The position numbers and the translations under genes were made by a program. This document shows positions 34,112 to 42,183 of a DNA stretch of 64,000 nucleotides, piece after piece; within the stretch, counting starts at the first letter, position 1, and each line of letters opens with the position of its first letter. Source of the stretch: CADEEX01 sp964577955 (GTDB taxonomy: Bacteria > Acidobacteriota > Vicinamibacteria > Vicinamibacterales > CAVVIG01). The notes below the pieces were generated by a model. That model ran no database searches. It saw only the letters and a program-made list of their open reading frames with translations, and had not been told where the DNA came from. Location of the stretch: the NCBI GenBank assembly GCA_964577955.1, contig CAZOAZ010000010.1, positions 1 through 64,000 on the forward strand, in the 5' to 3' direction.

Positions 34112-35412
34112 TAGTAGTTGGCGAACGCCTGCTTGTTGAAGGCGAAGAAGCCGAAGTAGGCCAACGCGCAGGTGACCGCGAACCCGGCCGGTGTCCGCGG
34201 CTGGCGCCAGAGCCCGAGACCCACGCCTATCGCGGCGGCGACAAACGCGAGAGCCGCAAGCCGCGGATCGGCGCCGACATCCAACCACGCGAGGAAGGTG
34301 AGCGCGTCGGTACGAAATGGCTGCACGAGCTGCAGCTGAACGACGTCCCACCAGAAGTCGCGCGGTCCCCAGATCACGAACGGCAGCGTCACCGCGGCGC
34401 CGATCGCCGCCGCTCGCAGTGCGAATCCGGTGACGCGCGCCGGCGTCAGCGGACGCGGCAGCAGCTGCCAGACGGCCGGGACCATGAACAGCGTGTACTG
34501 CTTGACGGCCAGCGCCAGCCCGACGGCCCACGGCAGCACCCGCGGCGATCGCAGAGCGACGAACACGACGGCGGACAGTCCGAGCAGAACGAAGGGATCC
34601 GTCCAGCCCTGCTCGAGAATGAAGAAACTGCGCGGCGTGAAGAGCAGCAGCGCCGCCGCGGCCGGACCGATCCGTCCTGGACGCGCGTAGGCGATGAAGG
34701 CCGCGGACGCGGCCATCGCGGCGAGCTGCGCGTAGCGATAGTCTCCGAAGAGCACCTGTCCCGGCACCGCGAGCAGCAATGACAGCGGCAGATACGGGTA
34801 GCCGAACTGCAGAATCCCGTCCTTGCTCAGCCCCTCGCCGTAAAACACCGGATCCGGATAGATGTTCGGATAGCGCAGCGCATACGGGTTCTGGCCGCTC
34901 ATCAGCGCGGTAATCGCGTCCTTCTGAAACACGTAGACGTCGATGAACGGACGCGGCGAGGCATGGATGATCCAGCGCCCGAGGAAGATGAACACGAGCA
35001 GGAGCAGCGGAAAGGCGACGCGGCGCGGCCGCGGATTCTTCGCGAGCTCGAGACCCGCGAGCAGCGCCGCCGCGCACACGCCTAAGTAGTAGTCCGATGG
35101 AACAACGCGGCGGTTTAGCTGGATGTAGAACGCGGGCACCGTCAGGAGCAGCTGGATGAATTGCACGGCCAGCGTCGCGGCGAGCACGAAGAGGACGAGA
35201 CGCTCGCCGACTCGTTCGAGCCGAGCCGGACCGGACCAGATGGTCGCCGCGACCGCCAGCCCGAAGGCGGCAAACAGCCACGGAACCGCGCTTTCGACAA
35301 GGAGTCCGTTGCCGGCCTGAATGGCTTGACCGACCGCGAAGGCAGCCAGCGCGCACAGGAGCGCGGTGGACCAGCGATCGAACTGTGGGGATAGTGGAGC
35401 GGGGGACGCCAT
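34039..35412 (-). CDS. GT-C-like polytopic membrane glycosyltransferase (GT87-like)
   Basis: A 457-residue protein with about ten to twelve membrane helices. SPRPFIDVYVFQKDAITALMSGQNPY in an early loop, GYPYLPLSLLLAVPGQVLFGDYRYA, EQGWTDPFVLLGLSAVVF and AVGLALAVKQYTLFMVP resemble the polyprenyl-phosphate-sugar-using mannosyltransferases of the GT87/DUF2029 group. It would add sugars outside the membrane and may use lipid-linked sugar made by the convergent GT2 gene. ATG 35410-35412 is chosen as the first helix begins 25 residues later. The stop lies in a palindromic repeat. Confidence 0.75.
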   Translation of the reverse strand: MASPAPLSPQFDRWSTALLCALAAFAVGQAIQAGNGLLVESAVPWLFAAFGLAVAATIWSGPARLERVGERLVLFVLAATLAVQFIQLLLTVPAFYIQLNRRVVPSDYYLGVCAAALLAGLELAKNPRPRRVAFPLLLLVFIFLGRWIIHASPRPFIDVYVFQKDAITALMSGQNPYALRYPNIYPDPVFYGEGLSKDGILQFGYPYLPLSLLLAVPGQVLFGDYRYAQLAAMAASAAFIAYARPGRIGPAAAALLLFTPRSFFILEQGWTDPFVLLGLSAVVFVALRSPRVLPWAVGLALAVKQYTLFMVPAVWQLLPRPLTPARVTGFALRAAAIGAAVTLPFVIWGPRDFWWDVVQLQLVQPFRTDALTFLAWLDVGADPRLAALAFVAAAIGVGLGLWRQPRTPAGFAVTCALAYFGFFAFNKQAFANYYYFALGTFCVAVGSVKTEESEESG

Positions 35413-35472
35413 CAAGCAAACAGGGCCAGACGCGATGTCTGGCCCTTTCCGGAACAACCGCTGCCGACGTTC

Positions 35473-35886
35473 TTACCGGCGCTTGGCGTTGGTTTTCTTG
35501 CCGGCCTTCTTGGCGCTCTTCTTGGCCGCCTTCTTCACGGCCTTCTTGGCGGCCTTCTTGGCCGGGGCTTTCTTGGCCGCTTTTTTCGGAGCCGCCTTCT
35601 TGGCGGCGGCCTTCTTCGCCGGCGCTTTCTTGGCCGGTTTCGGGGCCGCGGCTTTCGCCGCCGGCGCCGGGGCTGCCGCTTTCGGGGCCGGAGCGGCGGC
35701 TTTCGGGGCCTTGGGGGCCGCCGGCTTCTTCGGCGCAGCGGCTTTCGCGCGCGGGGCCGCCGGTTCGTCGCCGGCGTCCATGTCGAGGTCCGGACCGTCG
35801 CCGTCCTCGTCCAGGTCGCCCAAATCAGCTCCGTCGGTCAGGTCGTCGTCCGGCAACAATCCACCGTCGTCATCAAAATCGTCCAT
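35473..35886 (-). CDS. Histone H1-like protein with acidic N-terminus
   Basis: A 137-residue protein in two halves. The first about 42 residues are very acidic (MDDFDDDGGLLPDDDL and DLGDLDEDGDGPDLDMDAGDE). The rest is a lysine/alanine/proline-rich tail with repeated PKAPK, APAKK and KKAAKK units, like the C-terminal tail of histone H1 and of bacterial nucleoid proteins such as HctB or AlgP. It probably binds DNA. Its reverse strand shows an open hydrophobic frame of the same length, an artefact of the GCC/GGC composition. Confidence 0.8.
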   Translation of the reverse strand: MDDFDDDGGLLPDDDLTDGADLGDLDEDGDGPDLDMDAGDEPAAPRAKAAAPKKPAAPKAPKAAAPAPKAAAPAPAAKAAAPKPAKKAPAKKAAAKKAAPKKAAKKAPAKKAAKKAVKKAAKKSAKKAGKKTNAKRR

Positions 35887-35969
35887 GGTCCGCCTCGTCG
35901 TGGGGTCGAGCCCCGATGCGCTTTCGTCTCGGGCGCTAGTCTGACGAGGCGCTGCGCGCCTGTCAACAG

Positions 35970-36153
35970 AGCGGTGCGCCGTGCACGGTGCACCGTGCAG
36001 GGTGCTGGTGCGAGGTGCTGGGTGCGTGGTGCACGGTGCGTGCGCAGCGCTGCAGAACAGTGATCTACAGCGCGCTGCGCACGCGCACGCCGCACCCTTC
36101 GCACTGCGCACGCGGCACCGGCACGGTGCACCGTGCACCCCGCACCGCGCACG
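35970..36153. repeat. GTGC/GCAC-rich imperfect long inverted repeat
   Basis: The left half is dominated by GTGC words (GGTGCACCGTGCAGGGTGCT, GGTGCGAGGTGCTGGGTGCG) and the right half by GCAC words (CGCACGCGCACGCCGCACCC, CACGGTGCACCGTGCACCCC). The two halves are roughly complementary and could fold into one long irregular hairpin. No gene is supported here. Confidence 0.6.
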
Positions 36154-37563
36154 TCACATTTTTGAGTACAGATCGATGATGGCCTCGATCGCCCGTCGGC
36201 ACACCGCGCAGAACGGGACCTCGTCGCGCGTGAACATGATGCAGTCCGCTTCGGGGCGGTAGTAGCCGCGCGCTTCGTAGTTCGCGCCCTCGAACGCGCC
36301 GACTGTGTGGGCGTGCGCGCCGGTGCCGAGCAGCGCCGTGTCCTTCACCATCTCCTCGCGAAAGAGCGCGTTCATCTCGGCTTCAGGACGGTTGGCGGCA
36401 CGAATGTCGCGGCGTTTGGCCTGAATCTCGCGCGTGTAGGTTTCAAACTCGGTCTTCGGCCACGGCGTCGGCAACGCCGTGCCGGGCGTGACGAGATCCT
36501 TCCACTTGAGCGCCGCGGGGTCGAGCAGCGCCGTCACGTTCGGTTCCCACGGCTCAATCTTCTCCGCCGGTGGCAGGTAGGCCACGTCCGACGTGTAGTA
36601 CTCGTCGGCAAGGCCCGCGACGTGATGACCGAACTCGTGAACGAAGATGTACGGCGCCCACAGATTGCCCGCCGCGACGGTGCTGAACAGATTGAAGATC
36701 CCGCCGCCGCCGTACGTTTCTGAATTCGTCAGAATCTCTACGACTTCATACGGCGCATTGGCGGCCAGATCGCGGAACGCCCGATTTTCGAACGTCAGGA
36801 TGTAGCGCTCGGAGTCGAACGCATCGTAGGTCGCGCCGACTGGCGATCGCCTGAAAATTCCCTGCGAGGGACGCGACACCCCAGACTCCGCGGCCGCCGG
36901 CGCCAGCGCCCAGATATTCAGATCGCGCCGCCGTTCCTTGAACGGTGACGTGTCGAGCAGCACCTCGGCAAGCCGCTTCGCATCGCGCTCGAACTTCGAC
37001 CGCTCGGCGGCCGTGTAGCCGTCGCCCATGATCAGCAGATCGAGCTTGATCGCCGGATCGCCCGACTCGTGGATCTTGATCAGCGCCCCCGCCGGCAGAC
37101 GCGTGCCCTTCTCGATGAACTTGTCGGTCGGGTCGACGGCAAACGTCCAGAGGTCCTGGAACACGTTGCGCGCGTCGCGCTTCTTCACCACGATCCGCGC
37201 CGGCTTGTCGACGGCCGGGAAACGCAGCGACTCCGAAAACGTCCGATCGATGCGCTGGGCTTCCGCGGTCGTCTCCCATTCACCGTAGATCGACGCGAAA
37301 CCGCGCGAGTACAGCATCCGCCCGCTGGCCAGATCGGTGACTTCGAAGATGTACTTGCCGCGGTTCGTGGCGTCGATCGGCCTGGCGATGTTTCCCGGCC
37401 ACGGCAGCGGTTCGATGACGATGCGATCGAGGCTGAAGCGTTCTTCCTTGTCGTTGCCCGTGTGGTAATAGTCGACGCGCATCGTCGCCGGCGCGCCCAG
37501 GGCGGCATGCGGAGCAAGAAGAAGGCAGGCGATCCCGGTAAGAAGAAGATGTGAGGTTTTCAT
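36154..37563 (-). CDS. M64-family (IgA peptidase-like) exported metallopeptidase
   Basis: A 469-residue protein with a signal peptide (LLLTGIACLLLAPHAALGA). The N-terminal beta-sandwich domain (MRVDYYHTGNDKEERFSLDRI) and the catalytic domain are those of peptidase family M64. LDLLIMGDGYTAAERSKFERDAKRL opens the catalytic part and VHEFGHHVAGLADEYY is the zinc site (HExxH plus GLADEY). CIMFTRDEVPFCAVCRRAIEAII is typical of the family C-terminus. ATG 37561-37563 overlaps the Nudix stop (ATGA). Confidence 0.93.
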   Translation of the reverse strand: MKTSHLLLTGIACLLLAPHAALGAPATMRVDYYHTGNDKEERFSLDRIVIEPLPWPGNIARPIDATNRGKYIFEVTDLASGRMLYSRGFASIYGEWETTAEAQRIDRTFSESLRFPAVDKPARIVVKKRDARNVFQDLWTFAVDPTDKFIEKGTRLPAGALIKIHESGDPAIKLDLLIMGDGYTAAERSKFERDAKRLAEVLLDTSPFKERRRDLNIWALAPAAAESGVSRPSQGIFRRSPVGATYDAFDSERYILTFENRAFRDLAANAPYEVVEILTNSETYGGGGIFNLFSTVAAGNLWAPYIFVHEFGHHVAGLADEYYTSDVAYLPPAEKIEPWEPNVTALLDPAALKWKDLVTPGTALPTPWPKTEFETYTREIQAKRRDIRAANRPEAEMNALFREEMVKDTALLGTGAHAHTVGAFEGANYEARGYYRPEADCIMFTRDEVPFCAVCRRAIEAIIDLYSKM

Positions 37564-38423
37564 GGGGCCTGTCGTGGCTCTGGGGTCCAATGACCGTTGA
37601 CGAGAATGAAGCGGGTTTCGTACGGCACCGGTTCCGGTTCCGGCATCGACGGATCGCCGGGCAGGGTGATGTGTTTTGCCGCGCCCTGTTCGAAGACGCG
37701 CGGCTCGCGGCAATAGACACGGCGTGAGCCGGCCCACTGCAGCGCGGCGTCCACGGATTCAAAGCCTTCGAGTTCGCGCAGCGTCGCCCAGGTCGGCGGC
37801 GGCAGCACGAACTCGCCGTGCGCAACACCGGTGATGGCCGCCGCCGGCCGGGTCCAGGTGCTCTCGGTCGCTTCGTGGTTGTCGTGGACGGGCACTTGAT
37901 CGGGCGGCACCCGCGTGATGAAGAACCGCGTGTCGAAGCGCCGGATGTCGAGCGGCGGCGTCACCCAGTGCGCGAAGTACACCAGCGCGTCCAGCGCCAG
38001 CCGCAGCCGCTCTTCGACCACGATGGCGCGGAGCGAGCGGCCGCCGCCGTTGATGTCGAAGCGGTGCCGCGTGAAGCGCTCGTGCTCGTCTTCGCCGGTC
38101 AGGGAAAGAAAGTCGCCCGAGGCGGTGCGCGCGAGAAGAACTCCCGCTTCTTCGAAGAGTTCGCGCGCCGCCGCCACGTGAAACGCCACGGCGTCGGCCG
38201 GGTCCACCCCTGGCATCTGCCGCGCCGCTTCTTCCATGCCGTCGCACCAGGACGGATCGGCATCCCGATCCGTGAGGTCGACCCGCCCGCCTGGAAACAC
38301 GTGCGCGCCGGCCATGAAGGCAATGGCATGATGGCGACGCACCAGGAAGACCTCGGGACCTCGCGTCCCGTCGCGCAGCACGACCACGGTCGCGGCTGGT
38401 CTGATTGGAGTGTCGGCGGGCAT
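37560..38423 (-). CDS. Nudix hydrolase, NUDT19-like
   Basis: A 287-residue protein. It starts AATVVVLRDGTRGPEVFLVRRH, then AGAHVFPGGRVD, and after an insertion the Nudix helix AARELFEEAGVLLA. The insertion between the GG and the REL part, and the overall length, match the NUDT19/NUDT7-like group that cleaves CoA and related nucleotides. It is the third gene of the operon 39547-36154 and is translationally coupled to the M64 peptidase gene. The substrate is unproven. Confidence 0.88.
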   Translation of the reverse strand: MPADTPIRPAATVVVLRDGTRGPEVFLVRRHHAIAFMAGAHVFPGGRVDLTDRDADPSWCDGMEEAARQMPGVDPADAVAFHVAAARELFEEAGVLLARTASGDFLSLTGEDEHERFTRHRFDINGGGRSLRAIVVEERLRLALDALVYFAHWVTPPLDIRRFDTRFFITRVPPDQVPVHDNHEATESTWTRPAAAITGVAHGEFVLPPPTWATLRELEGFESVDAALQWAGSRRVYCREPRVFEQGAAKHITLPGDPSMPEPEPVPYETRFILVNGHWTPEPRQAP

Positions 38424-38442
38424 ACGAACGGCCCCTTATACG

Positions 38443-39192
38443 CTAGATCCAGAGGGAGCGGCCAGTGAGTTCGCGGTGGTTGAGCCCGGCGGCGCGATCG
38501 AGCTTTTCGACGAGCGGCGGCAGTTCCAGCCTGAAACGCCATTCGTCGCCGCGGCCTCCGGCGGCTTCGATCGCCTTCCGCCAGTCCGCCCACCATGGGG
38601 CCACGAAGCCGGCAAGCGGTTCGACGATCAAGAGCTGACCGCCGTGGGCGGCGTGCTCGAGCAAGCGTTCGCGAAGACCGGCCCGCGACGAATCGTCCAG
38701 TTCGTTCACCGCGAAAGCCAGCAGGACCGCGCTGCGCGCCGGCAACGGCAAGCGCGCCAGATCAGCGACGCGGACGCGGCTACGTAGTCCGAACGCCTGG
38801 TAGGTGCGGCGCGCTTCGTCGACGGCCCACGGGTGGCGATCGACTCCGACAACCTCGGGCGGTTGACCGCAAACCGAGGCCCAGGCTGAACCCGCGGCCC
38901 CGGTTCCGCAGCCGAGATCGACGATCGGCCCGCGAATGGCCGCCGCAGACGTGAGCGATCGCGCGATCGATCGGATCAACAGGAAGTGGAGCGGACCGTA
39001 GAAGAGGGCAAAGGCCGCCCGCTTGCCGGCACCGGTGAGGGCGGCGCCCTGACCGAGCTTCGCTCGACGTTCGACGTACGTCGACGACAGGGCGCGCAGC
39101 GCCCTCGAAACTTCGGGAAAGGTCAGATCCTGAAAGTGGCGGCGCTCGAGATCAGCGAGCCAGTGGTCGAAGACCGCGTCGGTCGCGCCCAC
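38443..39192 (-). CDS. Rsm22-like SAM methyltransferase
   Basis: A 249-residue protein. The N-terminal FPEVSRALRALSSTYVERRAKL resembles the Rsm22 family, associated with the small ribosomal subunit. The methyltransferase core follows: PIVDLGCGTGAAGSAWAS, VVGVDRHPWAVDEARRTY and LLAFAVNELDDSSRAGLRERL. ALFYGPLHFLLI precedes the core. GTG 39190-39192 has GAGGT close upstream. It follows the small membrane gene by four bases and precedes the Nudix gene by 19. Confidence 0.75.
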   Translation of the reverse strand: MGATDAVFDHWLADLERRHFQDLTFPEVSRALRALSSTYVERRAKLGQGAALTGAGKRAAFALFYGPLHFLLIRSIARSLTSAAAIRGPIVDLGCGTGAAGSAWASVCGQPPEVVGVDRHPWAVDEARRTYQAFGLRSRVRVADLARLPLPARSAVLLAFAVNELDDSSRAGLRERLLEHAAHGGQLLIVEPLAGFVAPWWADWRKAIEAAGGRGDEWRFRLELPPLVEKLDRAAGLNHRELTGRSLWI

Positions 39193-39196
39193 ACCT

Positions 39197-39547
39197 CTAA
39201 TACCCTTCGCGAATCATGATCCAGACCGTGGCGAACAGCTGGGCGTTCGGCACGAACGCCCACCAGAACGCATGCCACCACTCGCGACGTTCGAGACGAG
39301 TTTCCGGCGCACGGCCCGCCAGACGGCCAATGATTTTTCCGCAAAGAAAGATAAAGAACGAAGGGATGACCCCGCCAATGATGGCCAGACCAGCGGCGTA
39401 ATTTGGCGGCGGTGTGCCGTGCCGATAGATTTGCTGGTAAAGCCCAGCCCCCCACAGCCACGCCACGGCGATCAGCCAGCCGGCCGCAAACACGTACATC
39501 GACTTGCCGAACACACGGATCGCGGAAGGACGAGACGAATCGATCAT
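39197..39547 (-). CDS. Small membrane protein, first gene of operon
   Basis: A 116-residue protein with two hydrophobic helices: YVFAAGWLIAVAWLWGAGLY and AAGLAIIGGVIPSFFIFLCG. The second half (ERREWWHAFWWAFVPNAQLFATVWIMIREGY) is aromatic-rich and may contribute a third membrane segment. Family unknown. It heads the operon leading to the Rsm22-like, Nudix and M64 genes. Confidence 0.6.
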   Translation of the reverse strand: MIDSSRPSAIRVFGKSMYVFAAGWLIAVAWLWGAGLYQQIYRHGTPPPNYAAGLAIIGGVIPSFFIFLCGKIIGRLAGRAPETRLERREWWHAFWWAFVPNAQLFATVWIMIREGY

Positions 39548-39692
39548 GTCAAGAGGAATTGACGATCGCGCGTGTCGGACTCAACGACACGAACCGACAG
39601 ACATGCACGTAGTCTGACACAACGGATGCGTGATATAACTGCCTCAACCATAGCGCGTCGTCACTCCACTTTTTTTCCCGAGCCTCTTACAC

Positions 39693-40769
39693 GTGCCTGA
39701 ATTCGAGTCTCCTGCACCCGTTCGCGAGGGACTGCCACGGTCATATCGAATGCGCGCCGAAGCTCACTACGTCGATCTGCTCGCCTCGCGAGCGCCGGCC
39801 GCCCGCGAGCGGACGCTGCCGATTCAGTCGATCGATGCGCCGGTGTTCGTCGATCAGCCGGCGATCGCGCCGCTCATCGAGTCGATTCGCCGACACGGCG
39901 TTCTGCAGCCGTTGATCGTTCAGGATCGTGAAGGTTCGTATCAGCTGATCGCCGGCCACAAGCGGCTCGCCGCGGCGGTGTCCGCGGGCCTGCGCGAAGT
40001 TCCGTGCATTGTCCACGACGTCGACGACGAAAAAGCCGAAGAATTGGCGGCGGCGGCCAGCCTCAGCGCAGAGCGTGAGCGCGTGGTGGAAACCGCGCCC
40101 GCGCCGGCCCCGACGATCCCGGACACGACGCTTCATGCCGGCCGCGACCTCGCCCATTCGCTGACCACGCTGACGGCCTGCGCCGACATGCTCACGTCGT
40201 CATCGTCGGAGCTGTCGCGGGCGGTGGTGGCGAACCTGATTCGCGCCGAAGCGGCGCGAGCGGCGTCGCTCCTGTACGCGACCCGCGTCGTCCGTCAGGA
40301 AGTTCAGGTCGCCAGGACCGCGGTGCTGGTGCAGACGATCCTGGATCGGGCCAGCCGGAGTTTCGAGGCCGAACGACGCGTCCGCGCGGTCGGCATCGAG
40401 GTGACGACGGAGCTGCCGCGGGGCACCTGTCTGGCCGCCGACGAAGCATTGCTGGCCGGCGCGATCGGCTGGGCGTCCGTCGCCACGCTGGCGATTCTCG
40501 CCGGCGTGGCCGATGCGCGGCTGGCGATCACGGCCGCCGCTGCAGACGGCCAGATTACGTTCGCGGTCAGCCAGGATCTGGTCAGCGTGAACGACACGTG
40601 GCGGTCGCGTGCCTTCGATCCGGCGTGGACCGAACGCGCCGGCGGTGTGCCGGTGCTCGTCTCGCTGCTCGCCGTCCAGCGCGCCGCCGCGGCCCACGGC
40701 GGGCACGCGGTCGCCGAACTCACGGCGCGCGGGACCCGGGTTGCGCTGACGGTGCCGCTCGGCACATAA
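39693..40769 (+). CDS. ParB/Srx-like domain fused to a histidine-kinase-like region
   Basis: A 358-residue cytoplasmic protein. Residues about 41-120 are a ParB N-terminal-type domain: RTLPIQSIDAPVFVDQPAIAPLIESIRRHGVLQPLIVQDREG, YQLIAGHKRLAAAVSAGLREVPCIVHD. From about 150 it resembles a histidine-kinase core: LHAGRDLAHSLTTLTACADML with His155 in H-box position, a helical region, then a degenerate ATPase part ending RGTRVALTVPLGT. The N and G boxes are poorly conserved, so kinase activity is doubtful. The usual ParB HTH is absent. The GTG start at 39693 is uncertain; ATG 39750 is possible. It leads an operon with two thymidylate-kinase-like genes. Confidence 0.65.
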   Translation: MPEFESPAPVREGLPRSYRMRAEAHYVDLLASRAPAARERTLPIQSIDAPVFVDQPAIAPLIESIRRHGVLQPLIVQDREGSYQLIAGHKRLAAAVSAGLREVPCIVHDVDDEKAEELAAAASLSAERERVVETAPAPAPTIPDTTLHAGRDLAHSLTTLTACADMLTSSSSELSRAVVANLIRAEAARAASLLYATRVVRQEVQVARTAVLVQTILDRASRSFEAERRVRAVGIEVTTELPRGTCLAADEALLAGAIGWASVATLAILAGVADARLAITAAAADGQITFAVSQDLVSVNDTWRSRAFDPAWTERAGGVPVLVSLLAVQRAAAAHGGHAVAELTARGTRVALTVPLGT

Positions 40770-40776
40770 GTGACGG

Positions 40777-41556
40777 ATGGCGAAGGCGATATCATCCATC
40801 TCGCCGTCCTTCCGCGTCCTCAGCCAGCGCGCGCGCGCACATTTCACCGACCCGAACCGGAAGCGCGGCCTCCTGGTCGCGTTCGAAGGCCCTGACGGAT
40901 CCGGGAAAACCACCCAGCGGAAACTCTTCAAGACCTGGCTGCAGGCCGACGGCTACGACGTCGTCACGACGAAGTGGAATTCGTCGGATCTGATCAAGCC
41001 GATCATCAAGAGCCGCAAGGCGGTCCGGGCGTTGAGCCCGGAAGAGTTCTCGCTGCTCCACGCCGCCGATTTCCGCCACCGCGTCGAGCACGACGTTCTC
41101 CCGGCGTTGTGGAAAGGCAAACTGGTCATCGCCGACCGGTTCCTGTTCACCGGCCTGGCGCGTGACGTCGCGCGCGGGCTCGAGCTGGATTGGGTGCTGA
41201 AGCTCTATCAGCCGCTGCTCTGGCCCGACATCGTCTTCTATTTCTCGGTGTCGCCGGGAACGTCGAGCCGCCGCGTCGCCGCGGTGCGGACGCCCAACTA
41301 TTACGAGGCCGGTCAGGACGTGACGCAGGTCGAGGACGCGACCGAGAGCTACGAGCGCTTCATCACGCGCGTCATTCGCGAGTACGAATCGCTGGCGCTG
41401 ATTTTCAACTTCATCACCGTCGACGCTGAGCAGCCGATCGGCGAGCAGCATCATGCGATTCGCAAGCTGTTTCGCGAGTGCGAGCAGCGGGCGTGGTCGG
41501 ACTGGAACACGGAAGCGGTCGCCGAGTGGCTCGGCGCGCACGGACATCCCGAATGA
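40777..41556 (+). CDS. Thymidylate kinase-like P-loop kinase
   Basis: A 259-residue protein. The P-loop FEGPDGSGKTT lies at about residues 38-46. KGKLVIADRFLFTGLARDVARGLELDW contains the DR(F/Y) of thymidylate kinases, and LLWPDIVFYFSVSPGTSSRRV follows. It is longer than housekeeping Tmk (about 210) and its tail differs. It follows the ParB-kinase gene by 7 bp and its stop overlaps the start of a degenerate relative (ATGA), so this is probably a specialised nucleotide kinase. Confidence 0.8.
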   Translation: MAKAISSISPSFRVLSQRARAHFTDPNRKRGLLVAFEGPDGSGKTTQRKLFKTWLQADGYDVVTTKWNSSDLIKPIIKSRKAVRALSPEEFSLLHAADFRHRVEHDVLPALWKGKLVIADRFLFTGLARDVARGLELDWVLKLYQPLLWPDIVFYFSVSPGTSSRRVAAVRTPNYYEAGQDVTQVEDATESYERFITRVIREYESLALIFNFITVDAEQPIGEQHHAIRKLFRECEQRAWSDWNTEAVAEWLGAHGHPE

Positions 41557-42095
41557 GCCGGCCGGCGGAGCGGCTGATCGCGCTCGACGGTGTCAACGGC
41601 GCCGCGGTCATGACTGCGGCCCGCGCGCTCGTCTCGTCGAATCAACCGCGCCGGGCCGCGATCAGCACGTGGGATGCCTCGGGAATTTTCGGCGAGGTCA
41701 CGGTCGCCGACAGCGACGCCGGGCGGCCGTCGCCGCGCACGCTGCTCCTGCTCTACGCCGCCGATCTCGCGTTTCGCCTGCGCTGGGAGATTCGCCCGGC
41801 GCTCGCCGCCGGCCGCCAGGTCATCGCCGCGCCCTACGTCGACACCGCGATCGCGTTCGGGCGCGCCACCGGGCTCAACCAGGACTGGTTGAGCGATCTC
41901 TTCGCCTTCGCGCTCGAACCGGCAACGCGGAAGTACATCGAAGCGGCGCCGGCGCGAACGATCTCCGAGCGCAAAGGCTTCCTCGAGTTCGGCGTGCAGC
42001 AGATGGTGGGCGGGCACTCCGGAGCCGCGCGTCTCGAACTGATCCGGCGCGCGGGGATGCAGCTGAAGAATCTGGCGAAGCGAACATCCCGGTAG
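41553..42095 (+). CDS. Degenerate thymidylate kinase-like protein lacking the P-loop
   Basis: A 180-residue protein related in layout to the preceding kinase: RLIALDGVNGAAVMTAARALV stands where the P-loop should be, but the Gly-Lys-Thr is replaced by GAAVMT. RPALAAGRQVIAAPYVDTAIAFGRATGL corresponds to the VIADR region, with the DR pair lost. It cannot bind ATP in the usual way and is probably a pseudokinase partner. ATG 41553 overlaps the upstream stop. The 3' end touches a family A repeat. Confidence 0.65.
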   Translation: MSRPAERLIALDGVNGAAVMTAARALVSSNQPRRAAISTWDASGIFGEVTVADSDAGRPSPRTLLLLYAADLAFRLRWEIRPALAAGRQVIAAPYVDTAIAFGRATGLNQDWLSDLFAFALEPATRKYIEAAPARTISERKGFLEFGVQQMVGGHSGAARLELIRRAGMQLKNLAKRTSR

Positions 42096-42120
42096 GGACC
42101 GGCTTCAGCCTGTCCGACGA
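42090..42120. repeat. Family A palindromic repeat
   Basis: CCGGTAGGGACCGGCTTCAG followed by CCTGTCCGACG. It lies between the convergent ends of the pseudokinase operon and the OprP-like porin operon. The related sequence GGTAGAAACAGGCTTCAGCC at 27505 lies between vapC and its convergent neighbour. Confidence 0.6.
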
Positions 42121-42183
42121 GCGGCCTGAGCGCAGTCGAAGGCCGGTGTCCGACCCCTTAGACCGGACGCCACCGAGGAAACG

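Noticed and set aside
35510..35944. A hydrophobic open frame (FLAAFF and FLAGAF repeats) on the plus strand opposite the histone H1-like gene
   Set aside because: It is the exact antisense of the KKAA/APAKK codons and has no signal or start of its own.
35970..36153. GTGC-type repeats considered as a CRISPR array
   Set aside because: There are no equal-length repeats separated by unique spacers and no cas genes nearby; the halves are inverted copies.
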